Source of the DNA: Syntrophaceae bacterium
Lineage (GTDB): Bacteria > Desulfobacterota > Syntrophia > Syntrophales > UBA2192
Assembly: GCA_013177795.1 (NCBI GenBank)
Contig: JABLXY010000001.1
Coordinates: 930,001 to 994,000 of the forward strand
DNA length: 64,000 nucleotides
Reading direction: 5' to 3'
The notes under the pieces are model-generated. The model had not been told where the DNA came from and searched no databases. It worked only from the letters and a program-made list of their open reading frames with translations. Made by a program: the position numbers and the translations under genes. This document shows positions 20,012 through 28,028 of the stretch, piece after piece. Positions within the stretch are counted from its first letter, which is position 1. Every line of letters starts with the position of its first letter.

Positions 20012-21442
20012 ATGGCGAAGGCGAAGAACCCCAGCGCCGACCGGCTTGCCTGGCTGGTTGCCCTGACGGCGGGCGTCACGCTTGCCCTCTGGGCGGGCAG
20101 CAAGTGGCACTTCGGGGACCGCTTCGCCGACGGATTCAAGTATCCCGCGAAGGCCGCCTCGCTGACGGCCACGACCCTGATGTGCTGGGCCGTCATCCTC
20201 TCCACGCGGCTCCGCTTCCTGGAGAACCTCGCCGCGGGCCTCGACAAGATGTACGCGCTCCACGGAAGAGTCGGGCGATGGTCCTTTTTCATCATCCTGC
20301 TGCACCCCCTTTTCCTGTCCGCGCACAACCTGCCCGACGTCGCATCCTTTCTGGCGGCCCTCTGGTTTCTCGAGCCCGCCTCGGTGCGATACATCCTGGG
20401 GCACAACCTGGGCGTTGCCGTGCTGATTCTGATGGCCCTGCTCGTCGCCCTGACCCTGTGGGTCCGCATCCCCTATCACATCTGGAAGAGGTCCCACGAA
20501 ATCTTCGGCCTTGTCCTGCTGCTCGTCATCGCCCATGTCTACGTCGTCGACCAGGACGTTGCGGCGTACCCCCTTCTGCGGGCCTGGATGTACGGGCTCT
20601 TCGCCCTGGCGGCGGCGAGCTTCCTCTACATCCGCCTCATGTACCGCTTCCTCGGCCCGCACGTCCCCTATGCGGTGTCGCGCATCGAGCGCTGCGGGGA
20701 CATCCTCGAGATCACCTTCTCCCCGGCGGGCAGAAAGCTGGATTTCAGGCCCGGCCAGTTCGTCTACCTCGTCGTCTCCAGGCCGGGCATCAGCCGCGAG
20801 CCGCACCCCTTCTCGATCGCCTCCGGGTACCGCCTGGACGGGAAACTCAAGCTGGGGATCCGCATGGTCGGCGATTACACGCGCACTCTGGACCGGCTCG
20901 AGGCTGGCGATGCCGTCACATTCTACGGCCCCTACGGCCGCTTCGGCGACCGGTTCCTGTCCGCGGACCGTGACTGCGTGTTCGTCGGGGGCGGGATCGG
21001 CATCACCCCCTTTCTCGGGATGTGGCACGTCGCGCTCCATTCCGAGGAGCGCCTCGACGAGCGTGACGTGCCGGCATCCATCCGTCACTTTCACCCCGAG
21101 ATCCTCAAATCGTGGAAAAGCCCGCGCGTGCACCTCTTCTACGTGTGCCGGGACGAGGCGGACGCCAGCTTCGACGACGACATCCGGGGCGAGATCGCCG
21201 CCTGCCGCTCACTGGGGTTCGGCCCCCCCGAGGAGCGTGACCATGTCTACGAGCTCTACCTCAGCGGGAGCCGCGGCCGGATATCGGCGGCCTACATCCA
21301 CAAGCAGGTCAAAGGGGGTGCGGTGGGCCGGATGATCTTCCTCTGCGGCCCCCCGGCGATGATGGAATCGCTGAGCCGCGAGTTCAGGGAACTCGGCGTG
21401 CCGGACGACCGGATCGTGTTCGAGAGCTACAGCCTGAAATAG
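20012..21442 (+). CDS. Ferric-reductase-like transmembrane flavocytochrome
   Basis: The 476-residue protein joins a multi-helix ferric-reductase/NADPH-oxidase-like membrane domain (about 1-220, with His in LHGRVGRWSFF, LLHPLF, AHNLP and VIAHVYVV likely to bind heme) to a ferredoxin-reductase-type FAD domain (PGQFVYLVVS, EPHPFSIAS) and a C-terminal NAD(P) domain (GGGIGITPFLGMW, LCGPPAMMESL). It should pass electrons from NAD(P)H through FAD and heme across the membrane. The acceptor is not known. It is monocistronic as far as can be seen. Confidence 0.88.
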   Translation: MAKAKNPSADRLAWLVALTAGVTLALWAGSKWHFGDRFADGFKYPAKAASLTATTLMCWAVILSTRLRFLENLAAGLDKMYALHGRVGRWSFFIILLHPLFLSAHNLPDVASFLAALWFLEPASVRYILGHNLGVAVLILMALLVALTLWVRIPYHIWKRSHEIFGLVLLLVIAHVYVVDQDVAAYPLLRAWMYGLFALAAASFLYIRLMYRFLGPHVPYAVSRIERCGDILEITFSPAGRKLDFRPGQFVYLVVSRPGISREPHPFSIASGYRLDGKLKLGIRMVGDYTRTLDRLEAGDAVTFYGPYGRFGDRFLSADRDCVFVGGGIGITPFLGMWHVALHSEERLDERDVPASIRHFHPEILKSWKSPRVHLFYVCRDEADASFDDDIRGEIAACRSLGFGPPEERDHVYELYLSGSRGRISAAYIHKQVKGGAVGRMIFLCGPPAMMESLSREFRELGVPDDRIVFESYSLK

Positions 21443-21661
21443 TCCGGACCGAGGCACAAACCGCCGGGGCGGCCGGCTGACGCGATGAGGCTCTCCCCGG
21501 TGACCGGGCGCCTATCTCCCACGGCCCCGTTCTCACGCTTGACTTCCGCCTATCGCTCATGGATAACTGATCGTGCGCGGGACGCCGGGCGCGACGCGTC
21601 CTTTTCAGCGGTACAAGGGTGTCCCTTCACTGCATCACGCGTCATCAAGGGGGGTAAAGAG

Positions 21662-22666
21662 ATGAGAAGGATATGCCGGTTCACGTCCCGTGCCTTCCTG
21701 CCGTTGGCCATCGCCGTCCTTCTTCTTTCTACGTTCCCATCTGCAGCAGTCTCCAGCGCCCAGGCTCAAGGCGCCGTCAAGGTCGTCCAGTTCAAGGACG
21801 GCACGACGGTCACGGGCAGGATCCTGGAGATGAACGTCTACACGATCCGGGTCCAGTCCGCCGACGGGTCGGTCGTCACCCGCCCGTTCGACGACATCGC
21901 GTCGATCCGGAACCGTGACGATCTCGCCCAGCCCCGCAGCATTCTCCCGGTGCACGCCTTCGCAATCGGCTTCGAGGCGTTCCACAAGGCATACAAGGAA
22001 CCCGACGTGATGAACGAGAAGGGAATGATGTACGGGATCGGCCTCGCGTACACGTACCGCGACCGGGTGATGCTGAAGGCAAGCCTGCTGCTGGCCTATG
22101 GCGAGGTGGACTACGAGAACTCCGGCACGCTGGACGGCATCCCCGACCGTCACGTGGAGCTGCGGGGCCTCGTGGGGTATGATTTCGCCGTAGACTCCAC
22201 ACTGGTCGTCACGCCGTACATCGGCCTCGGCTATCGCTTCCTGCGCAACGATTCCGCCGGGATGATCACATCCACCGGCGCCCGGGGCTACAACCGGGAG
22301 TCCAATTATGTCTACTCGCCCATCGGCATCGCCGTCGTCAAAATCCTGCCCGATGGGTGGTCCCTGTCGGCCGAGGCCGAGTTCGACTACCTGTGGTACG
22401 GCAAGCAGTACAGCGACCTGAGCGACGCCAGCCCGCTCTTCCCCGACATCTCCAACGAGCAGGACCAGGGCTACGGCATCCGGGGCTCCGTCCGGATCGA
22501 GAAGAAGCTGGCCGCGTCGTCGGTCTTCGTTGAGCCCTTCGTCCGCTACTGGCACATCAGCCAGTCGGACGACACGATTTTTACCGCCGGGGGCACAACG
22601 TACAGGGGATACGAGCCCAAGAACAACACGACCGAGATCGGCGCATTCGTGGGGCTCAGGTTCTAG
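21662..22666 (+). CDS. Outer-membrane beta-barrel protein with N-terminal KDGT domain
   Basis: The 334-residue product has a signal peptide (about 1-36), a small domain VQFKDGTTVTGRIL ... RPFDDIASIRNRDD (about 42-88), and a barrel of paired beta-strands ending in AFVGLRF. It is a paralogue of the gene at 9443, sharing the FKDGT and FDD(I/V) signatures at the same positions, but lacks the Ala/Pro linker and keeps GC-rich composition throughout. ATG 21662 follows AAGGGGGG. A lipoprotein gene follows 12 bases later, so the two are likely an operon. Confidence 0.8.
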   Translation: MRRICRFTSRAFLPLAIAVLLLSTFPSAAVSSAQAQGAVKVVQFKDGTTVTGRILEMNVYTIRVQSADGSVVTRPFDDIASIRNRDDLAQPRSILPVHAFAIGFEAFHKAYKEPDVMNEKGMMYGIGLAYTYRDRVMLKASLLLAYGEVDYENSGTLDGIPDRHVELRGLVGYDFAVDSTLVVTPYIGLGYRFLRNDSAGMITSTGARGYNRESNYVYSPIGIAVVKILPDGWSLSAEAEFDYLWYGKQYSDLSDASPLFPDISNEQDQGYGIRGSVRIEKKLAASSVFVEPFVRYWHISQSDDTIFTAGGTTYRGYEPKNNTTEIGAFVGLRF

Positions 22667-22678
22667 GGAGGACCGTCC

Positions 22679-23134
22679 GTGCAAGCGCGTCTCATCGCAT
22701 ACGCCGCATGCCTCGCCGCCGCTGTGCTGCTGCTCAACGGCTGCCTGCCCGGCATCATGATCTCGAGGCCAGAGCCGACGGCACAGGGCCAGAGCGTCGA
22801 GTTCCGGCTGGGCAACGCGGTGGAGATCGGTGAGTGGGTGTCCTTTCAGAAGCGGGTGTGCGGGGATCTCGGCGAGGCAACCGCGGGCTTTCCGGAGGAT
22901 GTCCGACGCGACATCTATCGATACTCGTGCGTGGAGCCGAACCGGCACGCCCTGGGAGAGACCCTCGCGAAACTGCAGCCCGGACAGCTGGACGACCTCT
23001 GCGCGAGGCTCTCCGCGAAGGGCTATGTCGTCACGAAGGACCGGATCCCGAAGCCCGCGGGTGAGCTGGGAACGGCCTTTCTCGTCCTGATCGGCGCGAT
23101 GGCCGTCGTGGTGGGCATCGCCGGGGGGATGTAG
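22679..23134 (+). CDS. Lipoprotein with C-terminal membrane segment
   Basis: The 151-residue product starts at GTG 22679 after GGGAGGA. The signal peptide ends in LLLNGC. The middle part is soluble and a hydrophobic stretch (LGTAFLVLIGAMAVVVGIAGG) closes the protein, so it may span the inner membrane as well as being lipidated. It has no recognised family. It is tightly linked to the barrel gene upstream, an arrangement also seen at 9443-13303. Confidence 0.7.
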   Translation: MQARLIAYAACLAAAVLLLNGCLPGIMISRPEPTAQGQSVEFRLGNAVEIGEWVSFQKRVCGDLGEATAGFPEDVRRDIYRYSCVEPNRHALGETLAKLQPGQLDDLCARLSAKGYVVTKDRIPKPAGELGTAFLVLIGAMAVVVGIAGGM

Positions 23135-23141
23135 GCGGGCT

Positions 23142-23723
23142 TCAGCCGAACAGCCACTGCAGCAGCCAGTGCGTGGGCAGGAAGATGAGCAACGGGAAGC
23201 CGGCCATCAGGAAACCGAGATAGATGAGGGGCGGCACCCGCGTCTGCGGCTTGGCGCCCGGCCCGAACACCCAGTTCACGTTGTCTTCGGGGTCCGTGAA
23301 GAAATAGGCCAGCAGGAGAACGGCCCAGGCGAGAACCGTCTGCGCGAGCCAGGCCTGCGGCGAGTAGCCGAGCACATGGACCATCCACAGCAGCAGGACG
23401 GGCAGGAAGACATGGAACAGGGAGAGCCCCCGGAGGTACAGCGGCTTGTCTGCGTCGAACATGTAGTCCGTCAGCCCCGTGACCCGCCTGCCCGTGAGGA
23501 GCTGCCCGAAGTAGCTCACGTTCCAGAGCACCTCCGGCAGGAGAACCCCCACGGCGGTCATGCTGGCCAGCAGGCTGCTCTCGAGCCACAGTGCCGGGAC
23601 GGTCATCAGCAGGGCGATGTCCGAGAACCAGAGAAAGTTCCCGAGGCGGTACTTGACGGAATACACCGCCACGACGACGGCGACGAAGAGCGTATAGGAG
23701 ATCTTGACCCACAGGGGTATCAT
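23142..23723 (-). CDS. Conserved multi-pass membrane protein
   Basis: The 193-residue protein has about five or six hydrophobic segments separated by short loops such as YMFDADKPLYLRGLS and FTDPEDNVNWVFGPG. I recognise no characterised family, but the pattern is not random. ATG 23723 begins MIPLWVKIS; the frame upstream is poor coding sequence. It converges with the lipoprotein gene, the ends being 7 bases apart. Confidence 0.65.
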   Translation of the reverse strand: MIPLWVKISYTLFVAVVVAVYSVKYRLGNFLWFSDIALLMTVPALWLESSLLASMTAVGVLLPEVLWNVSYFGQLLTGRRVTGLTDYMFDADKPLYLRGLSLFHVFLPVLLLWMVHVLGYSPQAWLAQTVLAWAVLLLAYFFTDPEDNVNWVFGPGAKPQTRVPPLIYLGFLMAGFPLLIFLPTHWLLQWLFG

Positions 23724-23969
23724 CACGTCCTGACCACCCGTTTCCGGCTTGCACGCGTTGCCCGCGTCGGGCCTCGCCGGCAGATGCAAGCCTGAAAGAG
23801 AAAAGCTGTTCGGCCCCTCCGCAACGGAACGCGGCGCCCGGTCCCGCTCCCTTCGCGGAAACCGGCATGGCAGCATGATACACATCAACGGCCTGCAACG
23901 CAAAGCATTCGGGGCCCGGCGCCGGGACATGCCGGCACCCCCCCGTGAACCGACCAAACCCGGAGGGCC

Positions 23970-24275
23970 ATGAGCATCGCGGACTGGCTGGATCAAAAGG
24001 AAGAGGAAGGCGTCGACGTCTCGCAGATCGAACTGCCCGAGGAACTGCTGTACGACGCCGTCCCCGACGAGACCGTTTTTTTCAAGACCTATAACCCCTG
24101 CAGCGTCCTCTGCGCAAAGGAGCACCCCTTCGCCACGGTCGAGCGCTACGGTCACTGGTACTACTGCCGGGGGCAGGACAAGAAGGCCGGCATTCACACC
24201 AAGGGCATGGAGTGGCGGTTCATCACCCGGAACAGGGATCTTGCCATCCGGACCGCCCGATCGCGCATCGAGTGA
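23970..24275 (+). CDS. Hypothetical protein, 101 aa
   Basis: This is a soluble acidic protein of unknown family, with spaced Cys residues (NPCSVLCAKEHPF and YYCRGQDKK) that could bind metal. ATG follows CGGAGGG at good spacing. It precedes the H1-like gene by 31 bases on the same strand. Confidence 0.6.
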   Translation: MSIADWLDQKEEEGVDVSQIELPEELLYDAVPDETVFFKTYNPCSVLCAKEHPFATVERYGHWYYCRGQDKKAGIHTKGMEWRFITRNRDLAIRTARSRIE

Positions 24276-24306
24276 ACCGAGACACCAAACCAAGGAGGTT
24301 GAGGAC

Positions 24307-24609
24307 ATGGCAGTGAAGAAGGCAGCAACGAAGAAAGCAGGGACGAAAAAGGCGGGAACGAAAGCGGCGGCGAAAAAAACGGTGACGAAGAAAGCATCCC
24401 CGAAGAAAAAAGCGGCCCCGAAAAAGACGGCGAAGAAGGCTTCGGTGAAAAAACCGGCGGCGAAGGCCGTGACGAAAAAATCGGTGAAAAAGGCCGCCGG
24501 GACGCCGGCCAAGGCAACCCGATACTGCCTCGGGAAATGCCAATGCGGAAGCCCCTGCTGCTACGACAAGGGGCACACCGGCGCCCACAAGTGCATCAGC
24601 CACGCGTAA
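24307..24609 (+). CDS. Histone H1-like Lys/Ala-rich protein with Cys-rich tail
   Basis: The first 70 residues are low-complexity KKA/KKT/KKPA repeats like eukaryotic H1 tails and bacterial Hc1-type DNA-binding proteins. The last 30 (YCLGKCQCGSPCCYDKGHTG, then AHKC) form a compact Cys/His cluster with six Cys and at least two His, probably a zinc site. ATG 24307 follows AAGGAGG. It probably binds DNA or RNA through charge; the Cys tail is unusual for such proteins. Confidence 0.7.
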   Translation: MAVKKAATKKAGTKKAGTKAAAKKTVTKKASPKKKAAPKKTAKKASVKKPAAKAVTKKSVKKAAGTPAKATRYCLGKCQCGSPCCYDKGHTGAHKCISHA

Positions 24610-24747
24610 TGCGATCGCCGGCGCCGCGAGGGTGATCGGAGGCGAGCCGTGCAGGGGAGGTCAAGGCTTATGATGCTGCTGTTGCAGTGTCTCTTTCTCC
24701 CGGACTGCCCCTCCCGCACGTTTCCGCACACGAGGAGGAAACACCGG

Positions 24748-25317
24748 ATGACGAGGATTCTTTCGATTGCTGCGTTTCTTTTCCTGCTCGCAGCCCCGGC
24801 GCCCGCGCAGGAGGCCGGCAAGGGAAACCCCACCGTCGTGATCAAGACCAGCAAGGGCGAAATCGAGGCCGTGCTCTACAGGGACAAGGCGCCCGTCACG
24901 GTCGACAACTTCCTGCGGTACGTCGAGGACGGCTTTTACAGCGGGACGATCTTCCACCGGGTGATCCCCCGGTTCATGATCCAGGGCGGGGGATTCAACC
25001 GTTACTACACCCAGAAGGCGACCCGCCCCCCCATCAGGAACGAGGCCGCCAACGGGCTGAAGAACGAGCGCGGCACCCTGGCCATGGCGCGAACCCCTGC
25101 GGTGGATTCCGCCACGGCGCAGTTCTTCATCAACGTCGCCGACAATGCCGCGCTCGACCACGGCGTCCGCGATTACGGCTACGCGGTCTTCGGCAGGGTC
25201 ACCAAGGGAATGGACGTGGTGGACGCCATCTCGAACGTGCCGACGGGAGCGCAGGGGCCGTTCTCCTCGGACTGCCCGCGAAGCCCCGTGATCATCGAGT
25301 CGATCCGCGTGAAGTGA
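24748..25317 (+). CDS. Exported cyclophilin-type peptidyl-prolyl isomerase
   Basis: This 189-residue protein has a signal peptide (about 1-19, ending APAPAQ) and a full cyclophilin domain: [19 protein letters not shown], then [13 protein letters not shown] containing the catalytic Arg, then [10 protein letters not shown]. It should catalyse proline isomerisation during folding in the periplasm. ATG 24748 follows ACGAGGAGG. An upstream ATG at 24670 would add an unlikely extension. A YCII-like gene follows 24 bases later. Confidence 0.9.
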   Translation: MTRILSIAAFLFLLAAPAPAQEAGKGNPTVVIKTSKGEIEAVLYRDKAPVTVDNFLRYVEDGFYSGTIFHRVIPRFMIQGGGFNRYYTQKATRPPIRNEAANGLKNERGTLAMARTPAVDSATAQFFINVADNAALDHGVRDYGYAVFGRVTKGMDVVDAISNVPTGAQGPFSSDCPRSPVIIESIRVK

Positions 25318-25341
25318 ACGAAAACGGAAAAGGAGGCGCTC

Positions 25342-25626
25342 ATGGTCATCATCACGAGCAAGTACACGAAGCCGCTGGAGGTGATCGACTCGCTGCTGGC
25401 CGATCACCGGAAATTCCTCGCCGAGTTCTACAGGCAGGAAAAGTTCATCGTCTCCGGCCCACAGAACCCGAGGGTCGGCGGTGCGATCCTCGCCAACGTC
25501 GGCATCGACGAGGCGCGGGAGATCATGCAGAAGGACCCCTTTGTGATCCACGGGGCCGCCGAGTACAGCTTCATCGAGTTCACGCCCGGCTTGCATGACC
25601 CGCGCTTCGCCTGTTTTCTGAAGTGA
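25342..25626 (+). CDS. YCII-related domain protein
   Basis: The 94-residue protein has the ferredoxin-like fold pattern of YCII proteins. The characteristic features are the His of ADHRKFL, the segment VGGAILANV, and the Asp in QKDPFVIHGAAEY. Family members are small enzymes or ligand-binding proteins with poorly defined roles. It starts after GGAGGCGCTC and probably shares a transcript with the cyclophilin gene. Confidence 0.8.
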   Translation: MVIITSKYTKPLEVIDSLLADHRKFLAEFYRQEKFIVSGPQNPRVGGAILANVGIDEAREIMQKDPFVIHGAAEYSFIEFTPGLHDPRFACFLK

Positions 25627-25724
25627 GGAAGGCCCCGCGCGCAAGAAGATCCCGCCTTTCCGGGCGGGAATTTCCGCCGCGGGCCGCATAAGAGCACCGG
25701 CTGAAAATAAAAACAGAATTTTTC

Positions 25725-25753
25725 TTGACTTTCCCACACGGGCCGTGTAATGT
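25725..25753 (+). promoter_or_regulatory. Sigma70-type promoter of cold-shock gene leader
   Basis: A -35 TTGACT (25725-25730) and a -10 TAATGT (25748-25753) are separated by 17 bases, preceded by an AT-rich stretch. The expected start is near 25760, which gives the cold-shock gene a leader of about 150 bases. Confidence 0.75.
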
Positions 25754-25759
25754 GGCGGC

Positions 25760-25861
25760 ACATAAAGCACCCAGGCAGGGTGCGAGTAAAGTTGGATACA
25801 GACATTTTGAAGTGCAAAGGATCGCCGCCATGCTCTTTAGGGTCTTGGCGGTTTTTCTTTC
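25760..25861 (+). ncRNA. Structured leader with internal terminator upstream of cold-shock gene
   Basis: The predicted transcript first forms a hairpin GCACCC-AGGCA-GGGTGC (25767-25783). A second hairpin CCGCCA ... TGGCGG (25825-25851) is followed by TTTTTCTTT, a standard terminator shape. Most transcripts should end about 100 bases from the start, 50 bases before the coding region. It may be an attenuator, a small RNA, or both. No known aptamer was recognised. Confidence 0.55.
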
Positions 25862-25912
25862 TGTCATGATGGTCGTCCGACTTTGAGAATTTTAGGAAAG
25901 GAGGATGCCAGC

Positions 25913-26113
25913 ATGTCAGAAGGCAAAGTGAAGTGGTTCAACGAGCAGAAGGGCTTCGGCTTCATCGAGAAGGACGAGGGCGGCGACGTCTTCGTGCATT
26001 TCAGCGCCATCCAGGCCGGCGGGTTCAAGACTCTCCACGAGGGCCAGCGCGTGAGCTTCGACGTGACGCAGGGCCAGAAGGGCCCGGCGGCCGCGAATGT
26101 CAAGCCCCTGTAA
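25913..26113 (+). CDS. Cold-shock protein, CspA family
   Basis: This 66-residue single-stranded nucleic-acid-binding protein melts RNA structure. Both RNA-binding motifs are present ([11 protein letters not shown] and VFVHFSAI), and the length is typical. ATG 25913 follows AAAGGAGG. A long leader with a terminator-like hairpin precedes it. Proteins of this family can act as antiterminators, so self-regulation through that hairpin is possible. Confidence 0.95.
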   Translation: MSEGKVKWFNEQKGFGFIEKDEGGDVFVHFSAIQAGGFKTLHEGQRVSFDVTQGQKGPAAANVKPL

Positions 26114-26126
26114 TCGACCGTGACAT

Positions 26127-26176
26127 GGAAAGAGGCGCCCCGGCGTTCCTGTAACGACTTCGGGGCGCCTCTTTCC
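26127..26176. terminator. Strong hairpin terminator after cold-shock gene
   Basis: Sixteen bases at 26127-26142 (GGAAAGAGGCGCCCCG) pair perfectly with 26161-26176. The right arm ends CTCTTTCC rather than in a T run, so it may end transcription weakly on its own or protect the 3' end. Confidence 0.7.
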
Positions 26177-26196
26177 GCATTCCCCCGGCGGGACCC

Positions 26197-26847
26197 ATGC
26201 TGAAGAAACACCGGTACGCCCTGCTCTCGAGCCCGGCCCACTCACTTTTGTACCACGTGATCCGCGCCTACTCGCGTACATACCGGATGACCGTCGAAAG
26301 CGAGGCGGAATGGATGGACCACCTCAAGACGGGCGGGACGGTCCTTCTGTGTGCCTGGCACCAGCAGTTCTTCGCCGCCATCCGGCATTTCCAGTCCTAC
26401 GCGCCCTTCCGCCCGTCGCTCATGATCAGCAAGAGCAAAGACGGCGACATCATCGCAAGGGTGGCCGAGAAATCGGGGTGGCATCCCGTGCGGGGCTCCT
26501 CGTCCCGCGGCGGGGGGAGCGCCCTGAAGGAAATGGTCGAGAGGCTCCGGCATTCGCGGCTCGCGGGCCATATCGTCGACGGGCCCAAGGGGCCGGCGGG
26601 CGTCGTCAAGGCCGGCACCATCAGCCTGGCCCGTGCCACGGGGGCCGTCCTCGTCCCCATGTTCACATCGGCCGACCGCGCCTGGTACTTCAACAGCTGG
26701 GACCGCTTCATGATCCCCAAGCCTTTCGCACGGGTTACCCTGCGCTTCGGCCGGATGATTGACCTGGACGGCTCCCGCGATGGCGAGGACTTCGAAGTCC
26801 ATCGCGCGGCGCTCGAGGCCGCCATGCGGCCAGGCCTGATCTGCTGA
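26197..26847 (+). CDS. DUF374 / lysophospholipid acyltransferase-like protein
   Basis: The 216-residue protein belongs to the family that follows the LpxL/PlsC fold. WHQQFFAAI supplies the HX4-type catalytic His region, RGSSSRGGGSAL the second block, and VDGPKGPAGVVKAGTISLA the third. It probably acylates a lipid at the inner membrane, perhaps a lipid A precursor, but the substrate is unknown. It follows the cold-shock terminator. Confidence 0.8.
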   Translation: MLKKHRYALLSSPAHSLLYHVIRAYSRTYRMTVESEAEWMDHLKTGGTVLLCAWHQQFFAAIRHFQSYAPFRPSLMISKSKDGDIIARVAEKSGWHPVRGSSSRGGGSALKEMVERLRHSRLAGHIVDGPKGPAGVVKAGTISLARATGAVLVPMFTSADRAWYFNSWDRFMIPKPFARVTLRFGRMIDLDGSRDGEDFEVHRAALEAAMRPGLIC

Positions 26848-26863
26848 GCCGCCCCTGCCCCCG

Positions 26864-26892
26864 TTGACAAACTGCCCGCGGCCGGGTTAGTT
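26864..26892 (+). promoter_or_regulatory. Candidate promoter before small exported protein
   Basis: TTGACA at 26864-26869 is followed after 17 bases by TTAGTT, a weak -10. It is the best candidate upstream of the gene at 27013. Confidence 0.45.
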
Positions 26893-27012
26893 TTACAGAA
26901 AAACGTACCGGCGGGGCGGAAGACCCCCCCTTCTCCGGGTCTTCTCGTGCGTCAGCCCTGATTCTCTCCGCGGCCCCGTTCCCGAAACGACGAAACCTGT
27001 CGAGGTGAAATC

Positions 27013-27498
27013 ATGAAAAGCGCGATCGTCATGCTGACGTGCCTGGCGCTCTGCGCGGCCTGCCTCTCCCCCGCTGCGGCAGAGCGGATGATCAACAACT
27101 GCCCGCTGCCCGACGACATGAAGATCGTCCCGCCGGACCCGGACGAGGTGCCGGCGAAGCTGGCCAAGCTGTCGGGAATCTGGGAAGGAAACTGGGGCCC
27201 CATGCCCGTGCTGTTCATCGTGGAGAGGATCCGCAAGAACGAAGCCGTCGTTCTTCATGCCGTTGCGGGACGGCAGATGGCGAGAGGGATGTCGACCCCG
27301 CCGGGCCACTTCAGGAAAGTCTGCCCCGTCGAGATGGGCGAGGACGGGCACTACCGCATCGTGATGGAACTGTCCCAGGGCACGAACCGGCTGATCCAGA
27401 CGGACGACCCCCGGTACCTCCGGGTCGTCCGGGAGGGGTTCTCCGGGCTGACGGAGGCTTCGCGGGACACCATGTTCCGGAAAAGGGAGACCCCGTGA
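27013..27498 (+). CDS. Small exported protein of unknown function
   Basis: The 161-residue product has a signal peptide (about 1-22, ending SPAAA) and a domain with the segment LSGIWEGNWGPMPVLFIVE. That segment resembles beta-barrel domains of lipocalin-like secreted proteins. Two Cys in the mature part may pair. The start follows CGAGGTG. Family and role are unrecognised. Confidence 0.65.
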   Translation: MKSAIVMLTCLALCAACLSPAAAERMINNCPLPDDMKIVPPDPDEVPAKLAKLSGIWEGNWGPMPVLFIVERIRKNEAVVLHAVAGRQMARGMSTPPGHFRKVCPVEMGEDGHYRIVMELSQGTNRLIQTDDPRYLRVVREGFSGLTEASRDTMFRKRETP

Positions 27499-27530
27499 CC
27501 GGGGATCCCGCGGTTTCGCTCCGGCGCTTC

Positions 27531-27941
27531 CTACCGCCTGAGGGCCTTGAATTTGTACTGCTTGCCGTCGAACGTCGCCACGTGGCCCGTCATGAACTGG
27601 TTGCCCTCGATGACGAAGCGGACGAAGTGAAAGGGTTTCTGCTGCCCCTGGGCGTTGTAGAGGATGACCTGCCCGACCTTGTAGAAATCCGGGATGACGC
27701 CCGAGGTCAGCTCCGTCGGCTTGAAGCCGGGCACCTCGATCTTGCCCTTCGATGAGAACCCCGTCTTCGGATAGTCGTCCGAGACCAGGTTCGCCCAGCC
27801 CGTCCGCCCGTCCTCGAACGTCAGGACCCAGTATCCAGCCATCACGTCCTGCGGCTGGGCAGCCTCCGCGCCGGTCGACGCCATCGGCATCGCGATCGGC
27901 ATGACCATCAGGGCGAAAAGTAGGAATAGCGACTTTCTCAT
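27531..27941 (-). CDS. Small periplasmic protein of unknown function
   Basis: The 136-residue product has a signal peptide (about 1-27) and a soluble domain with strands YWVLTFEDGRTGWANLV and KPFHFVRFVIEGNQFMTGHV. I start it at ATG 27941 because GAGG lies five bases upstream; GTG 27947 is an alternative. It is the first of three consecutive minus-strand genes for exported proteins by map position. Confidence 0.6.
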   Translation of the reverse strand: MRKSLFLLFALMVMPIAMPMASTGAEAAQPQDVMAGYWVLTFEDGRTGWANLVSDDYPKTGFSSKGKIEVPGFKPTELTSGVIPDFYKVGQVILYNAQGQQKPFHFVRFVIEGNQFMTGHVATFDGKQYKFKALRR

Positions 27942-28028
27942 GAACACCTCTTCGTGGGGACCGATCCGGTCCGTCTGATGAAGACAGCAGCGTTTCCGAA
28001 TGTCCGAAAAACCATGCCCCGCCGGTGA

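Noticed and set aside
25754-25829. GGCGGC (25754-25759) could pair with GCCGCC (25824-25829) as an antiterminator in the cold-shock leader
   Set aside because: The left arm falls before the predicted transcription start (about 25760), so it is probably not in the RNA. It would count only if start mapping places the start earlier.
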